Shown: positions 17,571 to 26,345, counted from the stretch's first letter. The stretch: 64,000 nucleotides of DNA from an uncultured Clostridia bacterium (GCA_948739805.1 CAPYID010000006.1:1-64000), one strand, 5' to 3'. The notes: generated from the sequence alone by a model not told the origin. A program made the numbers and translations.

Positions 17571-17665
17571 AATGATACCCCTTGGGTAAGGGAGGCAAGA
17601 ATCTTCTCTATCCCTTGGCTCCCTTATTTAAGGGAGCTGTCACGGAGTGACTGATGGTTCTTCTA
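17571..17665. repeat. Palindromic intergenic repeat (GGCTCCCTT...AAGGGAGCTGTCACGGAGTGAC type)
   Basis: CTCCCTTATTTAAGGGAG and GTCACGGAGTGAC hairpins in tandem, preceded by CCTTGGGTAAGGGAGG. Sequences of this type are dispersed intergenic repeats in many Clostridia. There is no coding potential. The rest of 17199-17855 is AT-rich and holds nothing further I can support. Confidence 0.6.
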
Positions 17666-17807
17666 TTTTAAATTCACATAAAAGTTTATCATTCCCACAA
17701 ATCCCATTTTTTATATTAGGACAGCTGCGAAAAAATTTTTAGTCACACACAAACACAAATTTGACTTTATATAGCTTTATTTAAAAATCATTATATATCT
17801 AAATATT

Positions 17808-18194
17808 TTAACTATATTTTTCTAAAAATTCAGGTACAGCCATTACATCTTCATCTTATTGAAAATGTTTTAAATTACCTGTTATTAATTTTGCATTACA
17901 ATATTTTGCAACTTCAAATAATTTTTTGTCATCTTCATCAATAAAATCTATATTTAATGGTGTTGCTACAACTGATTTTCCATAGGATTCAAACCAATCT
18001 AACAATGAAAGTACTTCACCTTCTGAAAAACCAAATTTAGGTCGCATAAGCACTTCTCTGTATTCTATTAATATTCGATAATCATAGCATGGTGTTAAAA
18101 TTCCACTTAAAACCATACTTATTATTTTGGCGGGAGAACCATTTTTTGACCATAATGAAGATACTAAAACATTGGTATCTATGACAACGTGCAT
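17808..18194 (-). pseudogene. PIN-domain toxin truncated by an in-frame stop
   Basis: The intact part is 112 residues: VIDTNVLVSSLW (first Asp), LIEYREVLMRPKF (Glu), and ITGNLKHF near the end. This places it with putative PIN-family toxins (COG1569 type), which are RNases. A TAA at 17856 interrupts the frame right after GNLKHFQ. The same frame then reads DEDVMAVPEFLEKYS to a TAA at 17808. That tail (P-x-E-F-L) is the normal family ending, so the stop is a recent nonsense change removing about 15 residues. The active-site acids remain, so some activity cannot be excluded. It is preceded by its antitoxin, three bases away. Confidence 0.75.
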
Positions 18195-18197
18195 TTT

Positions 18198-18473
18198 TTA
18201 TTCCCCCTTACGAGCTTTCTTTATTTCAGCTTCAATTTCCTCTTCACTCATATAACCTTTTTTAGCAGCTTTAGATTTCATTGAATTAAAAGCCATCATA
18301 GCTTTTGCTTGTCTCACTGCTTTTAATATTTCCTCAAAGTCTCCATCTGCTATATCAAAAAGTAAAGCAGTTGGTTTACCATTATTAGTTATAACAACTT
18401 CACCATCAGTTGATAAATTATCCCAAAGTGTTTTTGTAGTTGTTCTTAAATCTCTTACTGTGTAAAATTTCAT
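18198..18473 (-). CDS. Phd/YefM-type antitoxin
   Basis: 91 residues from ATG 18473, placed five bases after AGGTGA; a GTG nine bases upstream is possible but lies within that site. The N-terminal KFYTVRDLRTTTKTLWDNL and EVVITNNGKPTALLF strands are the Phd/YefM fold. A helical, charged tail (EEEIEAEIKKARKGE) would bind the toxin. It is adjacent to the damaged PIN gene. Phd-type antitoxins repress their own operon; I did not find a clear operator palindrome. Confidence 0.85.
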   Translation of the reverse strand: MKFYTVRDLRTTTKTLWDNLSTDGEVVITNNGKPTALLFDIADGDFEEILKAVRQAKAMMAFNSMKSKAAKKGYMSEEEIEAEIKKARKGE

Positions 18474-18627
18474 ATCAATCACCTATTATATATAACACAC
18501 TATTTGTATCACAACTGTCAACGAATTTTGTTACATTTATTGTACGAATAATTATATAAAATATACTTTGGTCTTGACATTTTATTATTTTTAATTATTT
18601 TGCAGGATAAAAGATTACTAGAAACAT

Positions 18628-20346
18628 TTAAATTATTTTTATCATTTCATTTTTTAGTTCTTCTAGTTCTTGTTGTGCTTTTTCATTGCTGCTTGCTTTT
18701 ATTCCAAAGTACATTTTTATTTTTGGTTCTGTTCCTGATGGACGTATACAACACCAGTTGTCATTTTCTAGTTCATAGTATATTACGTTTGATTTTGGTA
18801 GTTCCGTAGCTTTTTCTTCCCCTGTGTTTAAGTTTTTGTATATTTTCTGATTATAGTCATATATTGCTTTTATTTTATGTTTTCCTATTTCTTTTGGCTG
18901 ATTGTTTCTTATTTTTTCCATTGTTTCTTTTATTTTTATTGCTCCTTCGGCTCCTTTTATTGTTATTGTATATTGGTCTTCTAAGTAGTATCCATATTTT
19001 TTATAGATGTTTTGCATTTGATCATATACACTTATTCCTTTGTTTTTATAGTATGCAGATAACTCGCAAAGGCTCATTATCGCTACTATTCCGTCTTTAT
19101 CTCTTACATGTGTTCCTATTATACATCCAAAGCTTTCTTCATATGAAAATAATATTTTATATTTGTTGTCTTTTTCGTTTTCTCTCATTATTTTTGCCAT
19201 GTGCTTAAATCCAGTTAGTGTTTTGAATAATTTTAGTTTGTACTCTTTTGCTATTGCTTCCGCTAAGTTTGATGATACTATGGTTTTTATCATTGCTCCA
19301 TTTTCTGGCATTTTGTTTTTTTCTTTCATTTGTGAGAATATGTATTCTGCTATTAGTAGACTTGTCATATTTCCATTAAATCTTACATATTCTCCTTTAT
19401 TGTCTCTTACAAACATTCCTTCTCTATCTGAATCTGGGTCGTTTGCAAGTATTATATCCGCTTCAACTTTTTTTGCTAATTGTATTGCTAACGTAAATGC
19501 TTTTGGATCTTCTGGATTCGGATATTCTACTGTTGGGAAGTTTCCATCTGGTGTCATTTGTTCTTCTACTGTGTATACTTTTTTTAATCCTAGTTCTGAT
19601 AATATTCTTGTTACTAGTTTTCCACCTGTTCCATGTAATGGTGTGTATACTATTTTTAGTTTTTCTGCTTGTTCTTTTATTTCTTCTGGGTTTAATATGT
19701 TTTTCTTTATTTCTTCTATATATCTGTCATCCATTTCTTTTCCTATTATGTTATATAGTCCTTTTTGTTTTGCTTCTTGTTTGTTCATTATTGTTATTTT
19801 TGAGTAGTCTGTTATTTTGTTTACTTCTTTTATTATTCCTTCATCTATTGGTGCTATTATTTGTGCTCCATCTTCCCAGTATACTTTATATCCATTGTAT
19901 TCTGGAGGATTATGACTTGCTGTTATTACTATTCCTGATATACATTTTAGTTCTCTTACTGCAAATGATAGTTCTGGTGTTGGTGCTAGTTCTTCGAATA
20001 TGTATGTTTTTATTCCTTTTGAGTTTAATATTAGGGCTACTTCTTCACTGAATTCTTTTGACATGTGCCTACAGTCATAAGCTATTGCTACTCCCCTGTT
20101 TTGTCCATTGTTTTTTATTATGTATTCTGCAAGTCCTAGTGTTGCTTTTCCTACAGTGTATTTGTTCATTCTGTTTGTTCCGTAGCCTATTACACCTCTT
20201 AATCCTGCTGTTCCAAATTCTAAGTCTTTATAAAATCTGTCTTCTATTTCTTTTTCATCATTTTTTATACTTTCTAATTCCTTTTTTACTTCTTCTCCAA
20301 AGTCTGGATTGTTTAACCATTCTTCATATCTTTCTTTATAATTCAT
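18628..20346 (-). CDS. pgcA: Phosphoglucomutase/phosphomannomutase (PgcA type)
   Basis: 572 residues, typical for alpha-phosphoglucomutases of this branch. Domain I has the phosphoserine loop TASHNPPEYNGYKVYW; the metal-binding loop reads DPDSDREG; the sugar-binding loop includes SYEESFG; the phosphate-binding loop is RPSGTEPKIKMYFG. It interconverts glucose-6-phosphate and glucose-1-phosphate, feeding GalU, which is encoded just upstream on the same strand. AGGAGG precedes ATG 20346. A terminator between galU and pgcA (20427-20451) suggests partial or separate transcription. Confidence 0.93.
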   Translation of the reverse strand: MNYKERYEEWLNNPDFGEEVKKELESIKNDEKEIEDRFYKDLEFGTAGLRGVIGYGTNRMNKYTVGKATLGLAEYIIKNNGQNRGVAIAYDCRHMSKEFSEEVALILNSKGIKTYIFEELAPTPELSFAVRELKCISGIVITASHNPPEYNGYKVYWEDGAQIIAPIDEGIIKEVNKITDYSKITIMNKQEAKQKGLYNIIGKEMDDRYIEEIKKNILNPEEIKEQAEKLKIVYTPLHGTGGKLVTRILSELGLKKVYTVEEQMTPDGNFPTVEYPNPEDPKAFTLAIQLAKKVEADIILANDPDSDREGMFVRDNKGEYVRFNGNMTSLLIAEYIFSQMKEKNKMPENGAMIKTIVSSNLAEAIAKEYKLKLFKTLTGFKHMAKIMRENEKDNKYKILFSYEESFGCIIGTHVRDKDGIVAIMSLCELSAYYKNKGISVYDQMQNIYKKYGYYLEDQYTITIKGAEGAIKIKETMEKIRNNQPKEIGKHKIKAIYDYNQKIYKNLNTGEEKATELPKSNVIYYELENDNWCCIRPSGTEPKIKMYFGIKASSNEKAQQELEELKNEMIKII

Positions 20347-20426
20347 GTTTTCCTCCTTTTATATTAGTTCAAAATAATAAAAATATGCATTTTAAATTAT
20401 TCATTACTCACTATTCATTATTTATT

Positions 20427-20451
20427 AAAAGGCACGGTTTGCCGTGCCTTT
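20427..20451 (-). terminator. Terminator after galU
   Basis: GGCACGGCAAACCGTGCC hairpin followed by TTTTAATAAAT on the minus strand, four bases past the galU stop. Confidence 0.85.
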
Positions 20452-20454
20452 CTT

Positions 20455-21324
20455 CTATATATCTAGTCCTTTTAGGAATTTAATAAATGGCTCTCTTAGT
20501 TCTGGTCTGTTTAATGTTTCGTCTACTGCTGCCATTACAAATCCTAGTTTGTCTCCTGAATCAAATCTCTTACTTTTATAGTCGTATGCATATACTCCTT
20601 CTTTTGTGTCTACCATAGCATTGTATGCATCTGTTACTTGTATTTCTCCACCTTGACCTGGTTTTGTTTTCGCTAAATATTCAAATATTTCTGGCATTAG
20701 AATATGTCTGTCAGAGATTGCTAAGTTTGATTTTGTTTCTGATATTTGTGGCTTTTCTTGTAGTTTTTCAGCTTTATAGAAACCATCTGATATTTGCACT
20801 CCTGATACATTTCCATATCTTGGTACATCTTTCCAGTCTACTTTTTCTACTCCTATTACAGATCCTCCACATTCTTCATGTTTTTCTATGATTTCTTTTA
20901 AACATGGCTTTTCTCCATGGAATACAACATCTCCATATAGGATTGCAAATGGCTCATTTCCTATTATGTCTTTTGCTTGATATATTGCATGACCTAATCC
21001 TTTTGCTCCTCCATCTTGCTCTATAAAATGTATTTTTGCTCCATGTGATATATTTGTAACGAGTGGTAAGAATTTTTCTTTATTTCTTTCGATTAAAAAT
21101 GTTTTTAGTTCTTCGTCTTCTTTAAAATAGTCTTGAACGACTTCTTTTTTTCTTCCTATTACCATTACTATTTCTTCAATTCCTGAAGCAACAGCTTCGT
21201 CAACAATATATTGAATTATTGGTTTATCTAATATTGTTAACATACATTTAGGAACTGATTTACATGCAGGTAAGAATCTTGTGGCAAATCCGGCAATTGG
21301 TATAACAGCTTTTTTAACGCTCAT
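20455..21324 (-). CDS. galU: UTP–glucose-1-phosphate uridylyltransferase
   Basis: 289 residues from ATG 21324, seven bases after GGAGG; the ATG at 21330 is only one base from that site. Nucleotidyltransferase signature PIAGFATRFLPACKSVPKCML at the N-terminus (split here as GFATRFLPACK and VPKCML). Further motifs: FIEQDGGAKGLGHA and PFAILYGDVVFHG. It makes UDP-glucose for glycolipids and wall polymers. Its partners in this window are pgcA directly downstream and the UgtP-like glycosyltransferase at 8186. Confidence 0.95.
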   Translation of the reverse strand: MSVKKAVIPIAGFATRFLPACKSVPKCMLTILDKPIIQYIVDEAVASGIEEIVMVIGRKKEVVQDYFKEDEELKTFLIERNKEKFLPLVTNISHGAKIHFIEQDGGAKGLGHAIYQAKDIIGNEPFAILYGDVVFHGEKPCLKEIIEKHEECGGSVIGVEKVDWKDVPRYGNVSGVQISDGFYKAEKLQEKPQISETKSNLAISDRHILMPEIFEYLAKTKPGQGGEIQVTDAYNAMVDTKEGVYAYDYKSKRFDSGDKLGFVMAAVDETLNRPELREPFIKFLKGLDI

Positions 21325-21473
21325 TTTCATTCCTCCTATTATGTTAGATTATTTTAGTTTTTTGCTATGTCATCGTATACCAAATTTCGTAATTTGTCAA
21401 CAATATTTTTTATTATATTACATATTATTACAAATTATTTTGTTTTGTTCTATAATTACATTGAAGTTTATTT

Positions 21474-22007
21474 TTATATTGCTTGTTTTCTATGTCCTTC
21501 AAACATTGATTCTACTGGATATTCTCCTGATGTATTAATTATATATTCATGTTCATTTAGTATTGAGTTTATATTACTATTGAATTCAGATACTTCATAG
21601 CAATTAATTATATTAATATGTATTCCTTCTATTTTGTCAATATTCATATCTAACCAATATTCGATGTTTTTATTTATATTTTCTATTTCTTCTTTTGTTC
21701 CATTTACTATTATTTCTATGTCATTATCGTTTTTTATTATTTTTTCCATATAGTCTTTAATGTCACTAAAGTCTTTTTCTTCTGTGTTTTTCCATTCTAT
21801 ATTTAATACTTTTGCTTTTGTTATATCATTTATTTGTAGTTTTGATACTAGTTCTTTTATTTCTTTTTTTATTTCGTTGTTTAGTATTGTGCCTATTTTT
21901 ACGCCTTTTTCTACTTTTGTTACTATATGTGGTAATAACATTGTTGCCATATGATATTCACTCACATAAAATCCGCATGTTTTTCTTACATAATTTCTAA
22001 AAATCAT
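21474..22007 (-). CDS. Conserved-looking protein of unknown function
   Basis: 177 residues, ATG 22007 after AGGAGGG. It starts IFRNYVRKTCGFYVSEYHMATMLLPHI, a distinctive N-terminus (shown as IFRNYVRKTCGF and YHMATMLLPHI), then alternates Lys/Glu-rich helices with strands (IEIIVNGTKEEIENINKNI). It ends GEYPVESMFEGHRKQAI. There is no signal peptide, transmembrane helix or catalytic motif. It lies divergent from spoIIR, with 293 bp between them, which raises the possibility of a sporulation or stationary-phase link. I do not recognise the family. Confidence 0.65.
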   Translation of the reverse strand: MIFRNYVRKTCGFYVSEYHMATMLLPHIVTKVEKGVKIGTILNNEIKKEIKELVSKLQINDITKAKVLNIEWKNTEEKDFSDIKDYMEKIIKNDNDIEIIVNGTKEEIENINKNIEYWLDMNIDKIEGIHINIINCYEVSEFNSNINSILNEHEYIINTSGEYPVESMFEGHRKQAI

Positions 22008-22226
22008 TTGAAATCCCTCCTATGTTTTACTGGAAAATTTTACCACCATTTTTTTGGTCAGTCAAGCCTTTATTTATTTTTTTATATATTTCTTTTCGAC
22101 ATTTCCGTATGTTTATCTCTCTTTTTTGTTTTTTATTTCTATTTTTTTCTATATTTTTCTAATTTTGGATATGTTTATTAAAGTTCAAGTTCAAAAAACG
22201 TGCACAAAGTTCATAGAAATATGATT

Positions 22227-22255
22227 GTATATTATTTCTTTTTTTGGGGAATAAT
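22227..22255 (+). promoter_or_regulatory. Sigma-F promoter of spoIIR
   Basis: GTATA (22227-22231), 15-bp spacer, GGGAATAAT (22247-22255), which fits GYWTA-N15-GGNRANANT. spoIIR is a known forespore sigma-F gene. Confidence 0.8.
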
Positions 22256-22300
22256 GCTTATATACAATTTTTTACATATCAGGAAAGGAAATGATGTTTT

Positions 22301-22942
22301 ATGAAAAAAAATATTTTTGTTGCTTTTGTAGTATTATTTTTGTTGTTTATTTTTATTATTGTTTGTGCAAGTTCTTATGTGTCTGCTGTTTCTTCTAATA
22401 TTTCTTCTTCTGTTTTTAGATTACATGTTATTGCAAATAGTGATTCTTGTGAGGATCAAAATTTAAAGTATATTGTTAGGGATAGAGTTTTGGATTATAT
22501 GAATTCTTTGGTCGATTCTGATGTATCTTCAAAGGATGAGATTATGAAGGTTGTTTCTGATAATTTGGAGAGTTTTAAGTCTATTGCTCAAAATACTGTT
22601 TACGAGAATGGCTATGATTATAAAGTTTCTGTTGAAATTGGTAATTTTGCTTTTCCTACTAAGTCTTACGGAGATATAGCTTTGCCCGCTGGTTATTATG
22701 ATGCTTTGAGGGTTTCTATTGGAGATGCTAAGGGTAAAAATTGGTGGTGTGTGATGTTTCCTCCTCTATGTTTTGTAGATGTTTCTTCTGGCATTGTTCC
22801 TGAGGATTCTAAGGAGACTTTGGAAGAGAGTTTGTCTGATGAGGAGTATGAACTAATTTCTGGTAGTTCTACTGAATTTGAGGTTAAATTTAAGTTTGTA
22901 GAATTTTTTGAGAATTTTAAGAATACGTTTGCACAAAAATAA
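22301..22942 (+). CDS. spoIIR: Stage II sporulation protein R
   Basis: 213 residues. Signal/anchor helix at about 5-28, then the family core VFRLHVIANSDSCEDQNLKY (written in parts: VFRLHVIANSD, EDQNLKYIVRD), LPAGYYDALRV and the final KNWWCVMFPPLCFVD. SpoIIR is exported by the forespore and triggers SpoIIGA to activate pro-sigma-E in the mother cell. This is the clearest sign of an endospore former. It is preceded by a sigma-F promoter, followed by a strong terminator at 22941, and transcribed alone. Confidence 0.95.
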   Translation: MKKNIFVAFVVLFLLFIFIIVCASSYVSAVSSNISSSVFRLHVIANSDSCEDQNLKYIVRDRVLDYMNSLVDSDVSSKDEIMKVVSDNLESFKSIAQNTVYENGYDYKVSVEIGNFAFPTKSYGDIALPAGYYDALRVSIGDAKGKNWWCVMFPPLCFVDVSSGIVPEDSKETLEESLSDEEYELISGSSTEFEVKFKFVEFFENFKNTFAQK

Positions 22943-22968
22943 AAAATGGCACAGTTGTGCCATTTTTT
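22941..22968. terminator. Bidirectional terminator between spoIIR and mutS2
   Basis: AAAAAATGGCAC pairs with GTGCCATTTTTT across a 4-base loop. It serves the convergent ends of spoIIR and mutS2. Confidence 0.9.
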
Positions 22969-25303
22969 ATTTTAATTCTACTATTGTAACTCCCATTTCT
23001 CCTTCTCCAAATGTTCCGTTTCTGTAACTTTTTACATGTGAATGTGTTTTTAAATATTCTTGTATTCCATGTCTTAGTTTCCCTGTTCCTTTTCCATGTA
23101 CTATCCTTGTTGTTTTCATACTTGTCATACTGCATTCGTCTAAATATTTGTCTACTATTGGTATTGCTTCATCTACTGTTAACCCTATAACTTTGATTTC
23201 CGTAGGTACATTATTTTTTATATTTATTTCTCTAATTTTTGTGTTTATTTTTTCTTCTGTTTTTTCGTTGTTATTTTTTATGAATATATCTTCAATATAA
23301 AAGTCTGTTTTTGCCATTCCTATTTGTACTCTTACTTTGTTTGATTTATTTGGTAGTTTTAATATTGTTCCTTCTTGGTTTATGCTTCCAATGTATACTT
23401 TCATTCCTATTTTTATTTCTTCTAGTTTTGTTTCTGATTTTAATGTGATATTTTCTATTTTTAGTTCCTTTATTTCTTCGTTTAAGTCATTTTTGATTTT
23501 GTTCATTTGGTTTTTGTCTTCTTGTTCTGATATCTTTTTGATTGTTGTTTCTGCTTTTTCTTTGGCATTTAATAGTATTTTTCTGGCTTCATATGTTGCT
23601 TCATCTATTATCTTTTTTGCTTGTAGTTCTAGTTCTGTGTTGTCTCGTTCTAATCCTCTCTTTAATTCTTCTATCTCTTTTAGATTTTTTTCTGTTTTTT
23701 CTTTTTCTTCTTCTATTAATATTTTATTTTCATATATTTCTTTTAATACGTCTTCTATATTAATGCTTTCTTGTTTTGTTAGTTCCTTTGCTCTATTTAA
23801 TATGTGCTCTTCTAACCCTAAGCGTTTGCTTATTGCAAAGGCATTACTTCTTCCTGGTACTCCCATTAATATTTTGTATGTTGGTTTCATGTTTTCTACA
23901 TCAAATTCTGAACTTGCATTTTCAAAGTTGTCTGTTGCTATTGCATAGTTTTTTATTTCTGAGTAGTGTGTTGTTACTATGTTTATTGATTGTTTTCCAT
24001 TTAGTTCTTCTAATATGCTTATTGCTAGGTTCGCTCCTTCTTGTGGGTCTGTTCCTGAACATAGTTCATCTAATAGTATTAGACTGTTTTGTGTTGACTT
24101 TTTCATCATGTCTACTATGTTTATCATATGTGATGAAAATGTACTTAATGAGTCTGCTATACTTTGTTCGTCTCCTATATCAGCAAATATGTTGTCAAAT
24201 ACATATATAGAACTTTTTTCTCCTGCTGGTATATATAGCCCACTCATTCCCATACATGATAATAGCCCTATTGTTTTTAGTGTTACTGTTTTTCCCCCTG
24301 TGTTTGGTCCTGTTATTACTAGTGTGTTATATTTTTCTCCTATTTCTATGTCTACTGGTACTACTTTGTCTTTGTCTATTAATGGATGTCTAGCTTTGTT
24401 TAGTTTTACTATTTTTTTATCGTTTATTATTGGCGATACTCCATAATTTGCTATTCCAAACTTTGCTTTTGCAAATATGAAGTCTAGTTTTCCTATTATT
24501 TTTATGTTTGTGTCTAGTTCTCTGGTTATACCCATGAATAGTTCTGATAGTTCTTGTTGTATTTTTTGTATTTCATTTGCTTCTTCTAATTTTAGTGTAT
24601 TTATTCTGTTGTTCATTTCAAATACTGGTAATGGTTCTACAAATACTGTCGCACCACTTGCTGATATGTCGTGTACAAATCCTTTTATTTCATTTCTGTA
24701 TTCTTGTTTTACTGGTATTACATATCTTCCATTTCTTATTGTGATAAATGCTTCTTGTAGGTATTTTGAGTGTAAGTAATTGTTTAGTTTGTTTTTTATT
24801 TCGTTTTGTATTTGTTTTATGTTTCTTCTTATTATATATAAGTTTTTTGATGCATGGTCATCTAGTGTATTTTCGTCTATTATTGATTTGAACATTTTGT
24901 CTTCTATTACTACATTTGTGTATATGTCAAAGAAATAATTTCTTAATTTGTTTGTGTCTACATTTTCTATTTCTGATACTTTTTCATAGTATTCTTTTAG
25001 TTCCCTAGACATTTTTAATACTTTTGCTAGTTCTAATAATTGTTTTATTGATAGAGTTCCTCCTGCTTCTAATGTTCTTAAGTGTACATTTATGTTGTCT
25101 ATTTCTCCTAGTGGAATTCCTCCTATTCTATGTGTTAATATATCTGCTTGTTCTGTTTCTTTTAAGTTTATTTGTACTTCATTTTTGTTGAATGATGGTT
25201 TTAAGTTTTTTACCATCTCTTTTCCTAAGTATGTTACAGCATAATTCTCTAACATTTCTAGGACTTTATTAAATTCTAATTTATCTAAATATTTCTGTTC
25301 CAT
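22967..25303 (-). CDS. mutS2: MutS2 endonuclease/ribosome-rescue ATPase
   Basis: 778 residues. Core helices, then the ABC ATPase with Walker A GPNTGGKTVTLKT, signature DEQSIADSLSTFSSH, Walker B LILLDELCSGTDP. A long Lys/Glu coiled coil (about 510-600) is followed by a KOW-like strand segment. The C-terminal Smr domain has VDEAIPIVDKYLD, RIVHGKGTGKLR and KSYRNGTFGEGEMG. MutS2 suppresses recombination or splits collided ribosomes, depending on species. Normal length and order. GTGAGGG precedes ATG 25303. Confidence 0.95.
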   Translation of the reverse strand: MEQKYLDKLEFNKVLEMLENYAVTYLGKEMVKNLKPSFNKNEVQINLKETEQADILTHRIGGIPLGEIDNINVHLRTLEAGGTLSIKQLLELAKVLKMSRELKEYYEKVSEIENVDTNKLRNYFFDIYTNVVIEDKMFKSIIDENTLDDHASKNLYIIRRNIKQIQNEIKNKLNNYLHSKYLQEAFITIRNGRYVIPVKQEYRNEIKGFVHDISASGATVFVEPLPVFEMNNRINTLKLEEANEIQKIQQELSELFMGITRELDTNIKIIGKLDFIFAKAKFGIANYGVSPIINDKKIVKLNKARHPLIDKDKVVPVDIEIGEKYNTLVITGPNTGGKTVTLKTIGLLSCMGMSGLYIPAGEKSSIYVFDNIFADIGDEQSIADSLSTFSSHMINIVDMMKKSTQNSLILLDELCSGTDPQEGANLAISILEELNGKQSINIVTTHYSEIKNYAIATDNFENASSEFDVENMKPTYKILMGVPGRSNAFAISKRLGLEEHILNRAKELTKQESINIEDVLKEIYENKILIEEEKEKTEKNLKEIEELKRGLERDNTELELQAKKIIDEATYEARKILLNAKEKAETTIKKISEQEDKNQMNKIKNDLNEEIKELKIENITLKSETKLEEIKIGMKVYIGSINQEGTILKLPNKSNKVRVQIGMAKTDFYIEDIFIKNNNEKTEEKINTKIREINIKNNVPTEIKVIGLTVDEAIPIVDKYLDECSMTSMKTTRIVHGKGTGKLRHGIQEYLKTHSHVKSYRNGTFGEGEMGVTIVELK

Positions 25304-25327
25304 TTTCCCTCACTTCTTTAAAAATAA

Positions 25328-25356
25328 TTGACAAATACGTTTTATCTGTGTATAAT
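25328..25356 (+). promoter_or_regulatory. Consensus promoter of antisense RNA 1
   Basis: TTGACA (25328), exactly 17 bp, TATAAT (25351), with TGTG in front of the -10. A perfect sigma-A promoter in a region with no plus-strand gene. Confidence 0.85.
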
Positions 25357-25362
25357 ATTTAT

Positions 25363-25447
25363 AGGAAATGAATACAGAAATGTGTTGCCATATAAAAATG
25401 TTAAGACACTACATAGCCGTGCAAAGCAAAATGTAGTGTCTTTTTTT
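25363..25447 (+). ncRNA. Putative type I antitoxin RNA 1
   Basis: About 85 nt from the perfect promoter at 25328 to an intrinsic terminator (stem AAGACACTACAT/ATGTAGTGTCTT at 25403-25442, then seven T). It contains the motif AGAAATGTGTTGCC, also present in RNA 2 at 28480. It converges on the 34-codon toxin-like ORF and overlaps the end of that transcript. No ORF is present. Inferred antitoxin by architecture. Confidence 0.7.
25403..25447 (+). terminator. Terminator of antisense RNA 1 (also covers the toxin mRNA end)
   Basis: 12-bp perfect stem, 16-base loop, T tract of seven. The reverse complement follows the toxin stop at 25446. Confidence 0.85.
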
Positions 25448-25550
25448 ATTCCTTATTTGTTAAAAGTATGTATATAACTGTCAATAAGGCTACGTTTATG
25501 GTTGTTGAAATCATTAATCCTATAATTAGGAATAGTAAAAAATTTAACAT
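25446..25550 (-). CDS. Small hydrophobic type I toxin-like peptide 1 (34 aa)
   Basis: ATG 25548-25550 behind GAGGTGGTG. The peptide is one transmembrane helix: MLNFLLFLIIGLMIS, TTINVALLTVIYILL, then a polar TNKE end. It shares the pattern T-x-I-N-x-A-L-L-x-x-I-x-x-L-L with the 38-residue peptide at 28547. Its mRNA leader holds a CATAGTTTCTAACTATG hairpin at 25570-25586. A convergent RNA with a perfect promoter overlaps its 3' end. Membrane-damaging toxicity is inferred from type I families (TxpA, Fst, BsrG-like); I cannot assign it to one of them. Confidence 0.7.
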   Translation of the reverse strand: MLNFLLFLIIGLMISTTINVALLTVIYILLTNKE

Positions 25551-25636
25551 AAACACCACCTCACTTTCTCATAGTTAGAAACTATGAAGCTTAGTGGCAA
25601 CACTCATCTGCTTTATTTTCATTCCCTATGGTATTT

Positions 25637-25665
25637 AATATACTACATTTTTTACTAAAAAGCAA
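25637..25665 (-). promoter_or_regulatory. Promoter of toxin mRNA 1
   Basis: Minus strand TTGCTT, 17 bp, TATATT. Same spacing and nearly the same -10 as toxin promoter 2. The predicted leader is about 80 nt. Confidence 0.7.
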
Positions 25666-25709
25666 GTATTTTTTGTGGACATAGATAATTTTGTACGTTG
25701 ATTATACTA

Positions 25710-26066
25710 CTATTTATTTAAAAATTCCTTAATTTTCTCTAACATGTCTTTTGCATCTTCATATTCAATAAAATGGTTTGTAATAAATTTCAATGATGAA
25801 CTTATTTCTGCTCCTTTTTTATATATACACAATATAGGAGTGTTACTATAACTTGCCCATCCTATTTCTATACCTTGTCCTGTTGATGGAAGTGATACCT
25901 CTGCAATTACTAAATCATAACTTGAAATAATATCTTTTGTATTCTCAGATTTATTTTCATGTGGAAAAAAGAATGTATTTGTTTTACTTAAATCAGATTT
26001 TTTTATTGGATTATAAATTTTATTTATATAATCATAACTACTTGAATGTGAAATATATATCTTCAT
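25710..26066 (-). CDS. Nucleoside 2-deoxyribosyltransferase-like protein
   Basis: 118 residues from ATG 26066 after GAGGAGGAG. Rossmann-like beginning KIYISHSSSYDY, then the family core SYDLVIAEVSLPSTGQGIEIGWA (parts: DLVIAEVS, STGQGIEIGWA), where Asp and the Glu of GIEIGWA match catalytic and binding residues of the family. It ends with a helix LEKIKEFLNK. The family swaps deoxyribose between bases or hydrolyses nucleotides; several members are DNA-modification or defence-linked. It stands alone beside the first type I locus. Exact substrate unknown. Confidence 0.75.
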   Translation of the reverse strand: MKIYISHSSSYDYINKIYNPIKKSDLSKTNTFFFPHENKSENTKDIISSYDLVIAEVSLPSTGQGIEIGWASYSNTPILCIYKKGAEISSSLKFITNHFIEYEDAKDMLEKIKEFLNK

Positions 26067-26199
26067 TTACTGCTCCTCCTCAACAGCTCGATTATATCAT
26101 AAAGGATTTGCATGTACAATATAAATATTAGAAAGTTGGATAATGAGTAATATTTATGGTTACAATTTACAGCTAGCCTCATATATAATTGGTGGTTAT

Positions 26200-26245
26200 C
26201 TCTGTCCCTTTTTCCAAAAAAATGGAAAAAGAACCGTCCCATTTT
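26200..26245. repeat. Inverted sequence with TTTTTCC...GGAAAAA arms
   Basis: CTTTTTCCAAAAAAATGGAAAAAG hairpin (arms about 9 bp), flanked by GTCCC on both sides. It resembles short dispersed repeats of Clostridia. The ORF across it is low-complexity and not credible. Confidence 0.4.
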
Positions 26246-26345
26246 CCAATTTTCATTATCAATCATTAATCTATTGTATTTTTTTTTTATTTATGTTATA
26301 GTAGGTTTGAAATTTAATTATATTTAAAACTAAGGAGGGTTCGAC

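Noticed and set aside
26063..26266. 67-residue ORF upstream of the deoxyribosyltransferase-like gene
   Set aside because: It crosses a hairpin repeat, has no ribosome site and a low-complexity composition.
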